A model generated the notes under the pieces. The model made no database searches. It had not been told where the DNA came from and was given only the letters and a program-made list of their open reading frames with translations. Both the position numbers and the translations under genes were made by a program. Shown here piece after piece: positions 1-4,837 of a DNA stretch of 10,685 bases (its first letter is position 1; every line of letters begins with the position of its first letter). Location: NCBI GenBank assembly GCA_963601575.1, contig CAVCFO010000041.1:1-10685 (forward strand). The letters are read 5' to 3'. This DNA comes from CAG-238 sp963601575 (GTDB taxonomy: Bacteria > Bacillota > Clostridia > Peptostreptococcales > Anaerovoracaceae).

Positions 1-109
1 CGTCCACAGTAATTTCAACACCGTTTGCCTTTGCAAGTTCAAAGAGCTCCTCAGCTGTTTTTGCCTGTTTTGCTTTTTCAAGCAGCTCCGGTGTAAGTTT
101 CTTTTCCAA
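1..109 (-). CDS. Nif11-leader precursor peptide, type A copy 3 (partial, TTG start)
   Basis: This is the first 36 codons of a fifth precursor gene; the rest lies beyond the left edge. It begins MEKKLTPELLEKAKQAKTAE, matching the N-terminal leader of the two complete type A genes upstream, so it is very likely a Nif11-type leader of a ribosomally made, post-translationally modified peptide (RiPP) precursor. The start codon is TTG (CAA on the plus strand at 107-109), exactly where the sister genes have ATG. The ribosome site AAGGAG (118-123) has the same 8-base spacing as theirs. The gap to the stop of the preceding gene is 30 bases, the same as between the other two type A genes, which supports cotranslation in one operon. 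The core is not visible, so nothing can be said about its cysteines. A weaker start codon could mean lower expression; that is inference. Confidence 0.85.
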   Translation of the reverse strand, partial: MEKKLTPELLEKAKQAKTAEELFELAKANGVEITVD

Positions 110-185
110 GATAAATTCTCCTTATTTAATTAAGTATTTTTATTTCATATTTTCGGGGTTATTGCAAAGCCACAAGCCTTTTTCG
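110..185. repeat. Direct repeat, copy 1 (partner at 554-629)
   Basis: This stretch holds the ribosome site, the 30-base intergenic gap and the last codons of the gene at 140-553. It recurs at 554-629 with about four mismatches in 76 bases, a period of 444. It marks a tandem duplication of a whole precursor gene with its spacer. Confidence 0.85.
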
Positions 186-553
186 TAACTGCAGAACTTG
201 CAGTCCTCGCAAGTCGCCACCATTTGATTGCTTATACCGTTTCTGCAATTAGCGCACACGCCGCTGTATTTTCCGGTCCCTCTACTTCCGCCGCACTTCT
301 TGCAACGCCATGAGTTGCAAGTATGTCCAATCGTAACCACAAGTCGTCCGTCTCCCGCGCGGCAACCTCCGCCGGAAATATTGTCAAGTTCGTCGTCACT
401 GAGTTCGCCCGTTTTGTGCAGCTGATCAAAGTAAGCCTTTGCGCTTTCCTCTGTCAGCTCTGTACCGTTTTCCTTTGCGAGGGCAATGAGTTCCTCTGGT
501 GATTTTGCCTGTTTTGCTTTTTCTATAAGTTCCGGCGCAAGTTTCTTTTCCAT
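140..553 (-). CDS. Nif11-leader Cys-rich precursor peptide, type A copy 2
   Basis: A 137-residue RiPP-precursor-like protein. Residues 1-62 form a helical, charged leader of the Nif11-like family ending in KTGELSDDELDNISGG, the double-glycine-type site where such leaders are cut. The remaining about 75 residues hold 10 cysteines, including pairs CKKC, CANC and CEDCKFC, and end in YEKGLWLCNNPENMK. The core has too few Ser/Thr relative to Cys for an ordinary lanthipeptide. Disulfides, thioethers made by a radical-SAM enzyme, or metal binding through CxxC pairs are all possible. No modifying enzyme is in the window. The start is ATG at 551-553 with AAGGAG (562-567) 8 bases upstream. It lies in tandem between two sister genes with 30-base gaps. 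Family assignment is from motif recognition; function is unknown. Confidence 0.88.
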   Translation of the reverse strand: MEKKLAPELIEKAKQAKSPEELIALAKENGTELTEESAKAYFDQLHKTGELSDDELDNISGGGCRAGDGRLVVTIGHTCNSWRCKKCGGSRGTGKYSGVCANCRNGISNQMVATCEDCKFCSYEKGLWLCNNPENMK

Positions 554-629
554 GATAAATTCTCCTTGTTTAATTAAGTATTTTTATTTCATATTTTCTG
601 GATTATTGCAGAGCCACAAGCCTTTTTCA
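554..629. repeat. Direct repeat, copy 2 (partner at 110-185)
   Basis: Second copy of the gene-end/spacer/ribosome-site block. Similarity falls away abruptly inside the coding region toward the variable core. At the next boundary upstream (983 onward) only the first 15 or so bases, including the ribosome site, are shared. Confidence 0.85.
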
Positions 630-982
630 TATGTACAGTATCTGCACTGACCGCAATTTGCGGTCGCTCCGCAGTTACCACAATTCGGCACTATGCATAT
701 CCAATTTGTCGCTCTGCCGCCGTCTTTTTTGCATTTGAATTCGTGGCACACATAACCCAAGGAAACAACCATTCTTCCGTCTCCCGCGTGACAGCCGCCG
801 CCCGCTACACTATCCAGTTCGTCGTCACTGAGTTCGCCCGTTTTGTGCAGCTGATCGAAGTAAGCCTTCGCGCTTTCCTCTGACAGTTCCGCGCCATTTT
901 CCTTTGCGAGAGCCAGAAGCTCCTCGGCAGTCTTTGCCTGTTTTGCTTTTTCTATAAGTTCCGGTGTGAGTTCCTTTTCCAT
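584..982 (-). CDS. Nif11-leader Cys-rich precursor peptide, type A copy 1
   Basis: A 132-residue sister of the gene downstream. The leader (1-62) is nearly the same and ends KTGELSDDELDSVAGG. The core of about 70 residues starts GCHAGDGRMVVSLG, has 10 cysteines (KCKK, NCGNC, CGQCRYC among them) and shares the exact C-terminal block YEKGLWLCNNPENMK. The middle of the core is quite different in sequence and 5 residues shorter, so variation is concentrated between two constant ends. The start is ATG at 980-982 with AAGGAG (991-996) 8 bases before it. It follows the type B gene by a 62-base gap in the same direction. It is probably secreted or processed after leader removal by enzymes encoded elsewhere; that is inference from the leader family. 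Confidence 0.88.
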   Translation of the reverse strand: MEKELTPELIEKAKQAKTAEELLALAKENGAELSEESAKAYFDQLHKTGELSDDELDSVAGGGCHAGDGRMVVSLGYVCHEFKCKKDGGRATNWICIVPNCGNCGATANCGQCRYCTYEKGLWLCNNPENMK

Positions 983-1044
983 GATAAATTCTCCTTATTC
1001 TTAATATTTCCTATGTTTTCACAAAATCTGTCTTGTCGTTCAAA

Positions 1045-1434
1045 TCAGTTATTTTTTCTCGCCGGGCAAGTGCAAAGAGGCAGCCATCCGTCCGCCCCGG
1101 TTCTAAGATAGGTGCAGTCCATGCAATATCCGTTTCCATCCAATTCCCTATCACGATAGTTTCCGCAGCTATTGAAATTTGAAACAATCGGGTGACCTTC
1201 GTAGTAGGCAGTTCCGCATTTTCTGCCGCCTGCTACACTGTCGAGTTCGTCGTCTGAAAGCTCGCCGGTCTTATTCTGCTTGGAAGCAACGAATGCTTTA
1301 GCTTCTTCTTCGGCTTCCTCGCAGCCGTTTGCCTTCAGGAACTCCGTGACTTTGCCCTCGCTCGCAGCGGTCATATATGCTTTTTGCAGTCCCTCATCGG
1401 AGATTACTTTTGTATACAGTTCTTCTAATTTCAT
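1045..1434 (-). CDS. Nif11-leader Cys-rich precursor peptide, type B copy 2
   Basis: A 129-residue precursor. Residues 1-70 are a second kind of Nif11-type leader (begins MKLEELYTKVISDEG, ends NKTGELSDDELDSVAGG). The 59-residue core begins RKCGTAYYEG, has 6 cysteines (C, C, CxxC, CxC) and ends LCTCPARKNN. I start it at ATG 1432-1434, not at the in-frame GTG 1441-1443, because its twin (1515-1904) has a clear GGAGG before the equivalent ATG and both then have exactly 129 residues. Here the ribosome site is weaker: the best match, GAGGGACGGTG, is farther upstream than usual. The leader is almost base-for-base identical to the twin's while the core differs at many positions, as expected for a precursor family whose product part evolves. 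No function can be assigned. Confidence 0.85.
   Translation of the reverse strand: MKLEELYTKVISDEGLQKAYMTAASEGKVTEFLKANGCEEAEEEAKAFVASKQNKTGELSDDELDSVAGGRKCGTAYYEGHPIVSNFNSCGNYRDRELDGNGYCMDCTYLRTGADGWLPLCTCPARKNN
1211..1434. repeat. Direct repeat: type B leader, copy 2 (partner 1681-1904)
   Basis: The 224 bases coding for the type B leader plus the first core residues match 1681-1904 (offset 470) with only 6 differences, including an uninterrupted identical run of 129 bases (1247-1375). The rest of the two genes is clearly diverged. Confidence 0.92.
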
Positions 1435-1514
1435 GATTTTCACCGTCCCTCGTATATTTTTTAATATATTCTATGCCCTCAGTCTCGCCGCCTTTGGGAC
1501 TATGCTTTGCAAAA

Positions 1515-1904
1515 TCAGTTATTGGATCTCGCCGGGCATTCGCAAACAATCAACCATCCGCCTGCCTCGCTTCCAAGATAGGTACAGTCCTGGCAGTATC
1601 CGCTTGAACCAAGATCACTTTTACGATAGTGTTCACAGCTGTTGAGCGATGTAACAAGCGGTTTGTTGTTTTTGTATGTCGTTCCGCATTTTCTGCCGCC
1701 TGCTACGCTGTCGAGCTCGTCGTCTGAAAGCTCGCCGGTCTTATTCTGCTTGGAAGCAACGAATGCTTTAGCTTCTTCTTCGGCTTCCTCGCAGCCGTTT
1801 GCCTTCAGGAACTCCGTGACTTTGCCCTCGCTCGCAGCGGTCATAAATGCCTTTTGGAGCCCCTCATCGGAGATTACTTTTGTATACAGTTCTTCTAATT
1901 TCAT
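1515..1904 (-). CDS. Nif11-leader Cys-rich precursor peptide, type B copy 1 (first gene of array)
   Basis: A 129-residue precursor, promoter-proximal in the array. The leader (1-70) matches its twin downstream; the 59-residue core starts RKCGTTYKNN, keeps all 6 cysteines and ends VCECPARSNN. The start ATG at 1902-1904 has GGAGG (1911-1915) 6 bases upstream; an upstream in-frame Met that would add 7 residues has no comparable site and is rejected. Conserved core positions include P, NSC, YR, GYCxDCTYL, GGWL and CPAR. The position directly behind the consensus promoter (2013-2042), after about 100 bases of untranslated leader, suggests strong transcription. No recognised modification enzyme lies nearby; the nearest candidates for a tailoring or export role are the divergent methyltransferase and MATE protein, and that link is speculative. 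Confidence 0.87.
   Translation of the reverse strand: MKLEELYTKVISDEGLQKAFMTAASEGKVTEFLKANGCEEAEEEAKAFVASKQNKTGELSDDELDSVAGGRKCGTTYKNNKPLVTSLNSCEHYRKSDLGSSGYCQDCTYLGSEAGGWLIVCECPARSNN
1681..1904. repeat. Direct repeat: type B leader, copy 1 (partner 1211-1434)
   Basis: Partner of the block at 1211-1434. The sharp border between near-identity in the leader and divergence in the core suggests recent duplication, or gene conversion of leaders, with faster change in the core. Confidence 0.92.
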
Positions 1905-1910
1905 AATTTG

Positions 1911-1915
1911 CCTCC
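1911..1915 (-). promoter_or_regulatory. Ribosome binding site GGAGG deciding the type B start
   Basis: GGAGG on the minus strand, 6 bases before ATG 1902-1904. It fixes the 129-residue form and rules out the longer reading that starts at 1925. Confidence 0.85.
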
Positions 1916-2012
1916 ATACTAACATACTAAATCTTTACATCTCATCAGAAATTTATTTCAATTTAATTTTGAAATCAGTTGTGTATCTTTTCAATGCACG
2001 CTTATTCAGATA

Positions 2013-2042
2013 ATTATATATCCCCCGCCCGCGTATTGTCAA
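2013..2042 (-). promoter_or_regulatory. Sigma-A-type promoter of the precursor array
   Basis: On the minus strand TTGACA (2042-2037) is followed after 18 bases by TATAAT (2018-2013); both hexamers are perfect consensus. The spacer ATACGCGGGCGGGGGATA is strikingly G-rich for an otherwise AT-rich intergenic region. Transcription should begin near 2006, leaving about 100 untranslated bases before the first precursor. Confidence 0.85.
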
Positions 2043-2054
2043 TACTTTTCACTC

Positions 2055-2074
2055 GTTTAACCTCCTTTAACCTC
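2055..2074. promoter_or_regulatory. Tandem 10-bp direct repeat, candidate operator
   Basis: TTTAACCTC occurs at 2056-2064 and 2066-2074 (GAGGTTAAA on the minus strand), exactly one helical turn apart and starting 13 bases upstream of the -35 box of the precursor promoter. That position suits an activator site. The regulator is unknown. A looser repeat, GAAACTT, occurs at 2078-2084 and 2116-2122 between the two divergent promoters. Confidence 0.45.
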
Positions 2075-2132
2075 GTTGAAACTTCACGGTTTTGAACGGA
2101 TTTTGACCTTCTTGCGAAACTTGTGAATTTTC

Positions 2133-2161
2133 TTGCAAAAAACAGAAAATCTCTGTATAAT
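2133..2161 (+). promoter_or_regulatory. Sigma-A-type promoter of the MATE/phosphatase operon
   Basis: TTGCAA (2133-2138), 17 bases, then TATAAT (2156-2161). Transcription would begin near 2168, about 39 bases before the MATE start. No other convincing promoter is seen before the three downstream genes, so it probably drives all four. Confidence 0.75.
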
Positions 2162-2206
2162 ATATCGCAAGGACCGACTCGGTTATATTTATAAAATAGG
2201 AATTGA

Positions 2207-3928
2207 ATGACTATGGAAAAGAAATTTGCACAAACCGCTTATCGCAGCTATCTTCTTTGGGGGATCATTTCGTCAATGAGCGTTACACTCTGCACAATTA
2301 TAGACGCAGCTCTGATCGGACACTTTATCGGCAGCACCGGACTTGCGATTGCAGGTATTGCCACTCCGGTTTATATGTTGTTTGCATTTTTTGGCGTTAC
2401 TTTGGCTGTGGGAGCAAATGTGCTGATAGGGCGCTGCCTCGGTGCGGCGGACAAAGAAACTGCCAACCTGCAAATGGGCAAGCAGCTTTTTTTGGGGCTT
2501 TTGCTGGGCCTTATCTTTTTTGCATTATCGCTGATATTTCAAAATGATATAATAGTTTTTTTGGGGGCAAGGGATATACTGTTTTCGCAGGCAAAGGCTT
2601 ATCTCCTCCCAGTATTTATTGCATCGCCTTTTTTTGTGCTGTATCAAATCCTGTCCATGTCCGTTAGGACTGACGGAAATTCGAGGCTTGCGGCGATTGC
2701 CTCCGGCGTTGTGATAAGCACAAATCTGGTCTTAGATATCCTGCTGATGGGATATTTTGATTGTGGCGTCATGGGAGCCTCCGTGTCCTTGTGTATTGCG
2801 GAGGTTCTGGGCGTTTTGCTTCTTTTGACCCACTTTGCCCGTAAGCTTTCCATTCTAAAGCTAAGCCTTGTCGTTCCAAAGCTTGCGGATTTGAATCAAT
2901 TTGTACAAAACGGCTTTGGCGTTGGATCTGCATATATTTTTCAGGCGCTTATCATGCTGATATTCAACAAGATGTTGCTTAGTGACGACACAAACGGAGT
3001 CATATATGCGGCAATCTACGGTGTGCTGTACACAATCAGCACAATACCCACCGCCTTCTTCGATGGGGCTGCGAATGCCTTTGCCCCTGTGGTGTCCATT
3101 TTTGTAGGGGAACAGGATACCCAAAGCACTGTGTCAGTCTATCGCCAGGGCATCAGATTTACGGCTGTTGTCAGTTTGGTATCCTGCATGGTAATTATAC
3201 TCGCCCCGGCGCCGATGCTGGCTTTCTTCGGCATAGACGAGGCTTCCCTTGCTATTGCAATACCCGCGCTTCGCATGTTCGCAATCAGCTTTCTATTTAC
3301 GGGTTTCAATATGCTGATTACCGCATTCTGGCAAACGATCGGACGGGCACATCTTGCGGGACTTATGAGTATTCTCCGAAACTTTGCGGTGATTCTGCTA
3401 TTTGGAATCATATTGATTCCGCATTTTCATATTGCAGGACTTGCGATGGCTCACATTGCTTGCGAGGCATTGTGTTTTGTGATGGCGCTTGCGGTACTTG
3501 TGATTTATTCCTCCGAAAAGTATGTGACAGGGCATTATTCCCCTGCCGGACGTGTGTTTGAGAAATACTATTCTATTTCCACCGAGAGCGTCGGGGATAT
3601 TTCTGCCGATCTTGAGCTTCTTTGTGAGGAGTGGGACATTCTTCCCAAGCAGGCATTTTTCCTGAATTTTATTGCCGAGGAAATTCTTTTGAATATTATC
3701 AAGTTCGGTATGAAGGATGGCGAGGGGCAGCACTATATAGATATCAAGCTGTTAGAGGGCGAGGGCTCTTATACGCTGAGGATTCGGGATAATGTAAAAG
3801 CCTACGACCCGTTTGCCTCGGAGGGCGACAACATCGACAACGGAGTTTTGCAGGTAATCAGAAAGCGCACCAAGGTTTGTGATTATCAACGGAAACTGAT
3901 TTTCAATTATTTGTATCTTATAATTTAG
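2207..3928 (+). CDS. MATE-family transporter with C-terminal histidine-kinase-like ATPase domain
   Basis: A 573-residue inner-membrane protein. Residues 1 to about 440 form about a dozen hydrophobic segments in MATE-family style (early IDAALIGHF, then NVLIGRCLGAAD, VRTDGNSRLAA and a related second half with FWQTIGRAHLAG). MATE proteins export drugs or small metabolites using H+ or Na+ gradients. From about residue 455 a soluble HATPase_c_2-like domain follows. Its N-box keeps E492 and N496 (EEILLNII), but the next box reads DNVKAYDPF (528-536), with Val where the family has Gly. The glycine-rich ATP lid is not recognisable, so it may bind partners rather than hydrolyse ATP. An intact relative, with DNGKPYDP, is the last gene of the operon. 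The start ATG 2207 has AGGA 5 bases upstream; ATG 2213 is the alternative. Transport substrate unknown. Confidence 0.9.
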   Translation: MTMEKKFAQTAYRSYLLWGIISSMSVTLCTIIDAALIGHFIGSTGLAIAGIATPVYMLFAFFGVTLAVGANVLIGRCLGAADKETANLQMGKQLFLGLLLGLIFFALSLIFQNDIIVFLGARDILFSQAKAYLLPVFIASPFFVLYQILSMSVRTDGNSRLAAIASGVVISTNLVLDILLMGYFDCGVMGASVSLCIAEVLGVLLLLTHFARKLSILKLSLVVPKLADLNQFVQNGFGVGSAYIFQALIMLIFNKMLLSDDTNGVIYAAIYGVLYTISTIPTAFFDGAANAFAPVVSIFVGEQDTQSTVSVYRQGIRFTAVVSLVSCMVIILAPAPMLAFFGIDEASLAIAIPALRMFAISFLFTGFNMLITAFWQTIGRAHLAGLMSILRNFAVILLFGIILIPHFHIAGLAMAHIACEALCFVMALAVLVIYSSEKYVTGHYSPAGRVFEKYYSISTESVGDISADLELLCEEWDILPKQAFFLNFIAEEILLNIIKFGMKDGEGQHYIDIKLLEGEGSYTLRIRDNVKAYDPFASEGDNIDNGVLQVIRKRTKVCDYQRKLIFNYLYLII

Positions 3929-3935
3929 CGAGTTA

Positions 3936-3961
3936 GCGAGGTTTATTAGTGAGGTTTATTT
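3936..3961 (+). repeat. Tandem 13-bp repeat containing the ribosome site
   Basis: GCGAGGTTTATTA (3936-3948) is followed directly by GTGAGGTTTATTT (3949-3961), 11 of 13 bases alike, and preceded by a partial unit GCGAGTTA (3928-3935). The second copy supplies the GAGG ribosome site 7 bases before ATG 3962. The same string GAGGTTTATTA reappears at 4806-4816, at the end of the methyltransferase gene. Confidence 0.7.
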
Positions 3962-4819
3962 ATGAAAGAGATTGCCGTTTATCAACAGGAACAGGAAATT
4001 GAGCGTTTGAGCGTTCAGGAAGAACTTTTTTTGCATTATGAGCAGCCTGTTTATCAAAAGATATTTGCCCGCCCTCGGCGGTTTGTTTTGGATATCGGTT
4101 CAAATGACGGGCGAAAAACCGTGAAACGTTTTGCAGATTTGCACACGCAAAAGGTTATCGGTCTTGAATGTAATTCCGAGCTGACAAAGACAGCCATGGC
4201 AAACTGCAGGGACAGTCGATTTTCGTTCTTTACTTGCGATGTGGAGGATGAAAATTTTATGTCCTTCATACGGCAAATCATGGCAAAAGAAGACATCCCC
4301 GCATTCGATGTAATTCATATTTCCTTTGTGCTAATGCATCTTAAGGACCCTGCATTGCTTTTGGAGAAGCTGCGGCCGCTGCTCGCCGCCGATGGCGTTT
4401 TGATGGTGATCGATGTAAATGACGACGAGTCGAATGTTCTGCCGGATAAGCGTAATCTTTTCTCGGAGTTCAAAGAGCTTTTGTGCTTTGACCCTTATGC
4501 GGGCGACCGCAGATGCGGTGCAAAGCTTCCGGAGTTATTATCGGGATCCGGATACAAGGATATGAGCATAGAACGCGAGAAGCTTGTTATTTCTCCGGCA
4601 GAGGCCCCAAAAAAGCAGAATATGTTCGATGTCTTCTGTTCTTATCTGGAGGAAGATATAAAAATATTGCTGAGGGACGAACCGCAAAACCAAGACTACA
4701 TCCGTTGCGCGGACTGGCTAAAGCATAATTATGAGGCGATGCGGGATGATGTTTTGGCGTGCGACAGCATATTTACAATCGGAGTCAGGATAATTACCTG
4801 CACGGGAGGTTTATTATAA
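3962..4819 (+). CDS. Class I SAM-dependent methyltransferase
   Basis: A 285-residue cytoplasmic protein. Motif I is VLDIGSNDG (residues 42-50), the SAM-binding loop. GLECN (67-71) supplies the acidic residue E69 expected to hold the ribose hydroxyls, and D93 (CDVEDE) fits the adenine-side acid. VIHISFVLMHLKDPALLLEK followed by a predicted strand VLMVIDVND matches the motif IV to post-motif region of the Methyltransf_11/25/31-like fold. The C-terminal half (after about 150) is not familiar and may hold the substrate site. It sits 33 bases after the MATE gene and 15 bases before the phosphatase gene, so it is cotranscribed. The substrate could be a small molecule exported by the MATE protein, a protein of the signalling circuit, or a peptide from the divergent array; the sequence does not decide. 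Confidence 0.88.
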   Translation: MKEIAVYQQEQEIERLSVQEELFLHYEQPVYQKIFARPRRFVLDIGSNDGRKTVKRFADLHTQKVIGLECNSELTKTAMANCRDSRFSFFTCDVEDENFMSFIRQIMAKEDIPAFDVIHISFVLMHLKDPALLLEKLRPLLAADGVLMVIDVNDDESNVLPDKRNLFSEFKELLCFDPYAGDRRCGAKLPELLSGSGYKDMSIEREKLVISPAEAPKKQNMFDVFCSYLEEDIKILLRDEPQNQDYIRCADWLKHNYEAMRDDVLACDSIFTIGVRIITCTGGLL

Positions 4820-4825
4820 GCGATT

Positions 4826-4830
4826 GGAGG
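4826..4830 (+). promoter_or_regulatory. Ribosome binding site GGAGG deciding the phosphatase start
   Basis: GGAGG lies 7 bases before ATG 4838 and only 4 before the adjacent ATG 4835. The second Met is preferred, although both are in frame. Confidence 0.7.
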
Positions 4831-4837
4831 TTAGATG

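Larger units (their letters stand above)
1905..2206. other. 302-bp divergent intergenic region
   Basis: It contains, from left to right, the untranslated leader and promoter of the precursor array (to 2042), the tandem TTTAACCTC repeat (2055-2074), a pair of GAAACTT words (2078, 2116) and the promoter and leader of the MATE operon. No small gene or structured RNA is convincing here. Confidence 0.7.

Noticed and set aside
140..982. Type A cores as ordinary lanthipeptides
   Set aside because: Ten cysteines against only a few Ser/Thr in the shorter core cannot supply the needed dehydrated partners, and no LanM/LanB gene is present.
1..1904. CRISPR-like array
   Set aside because: The repeats are hundreds of bases long, coding, and few in number, with no short regular spacers.
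1280..2013. Two plus-strand open frames (1280-1645 and 1642-2013) opposite the precursor genes
   Set aside because: Their proteins are Ser/Ala/Leu-rich mirror readings of the conserved leaders, lack ribosome sites, and repeat only because the leaders repeat.
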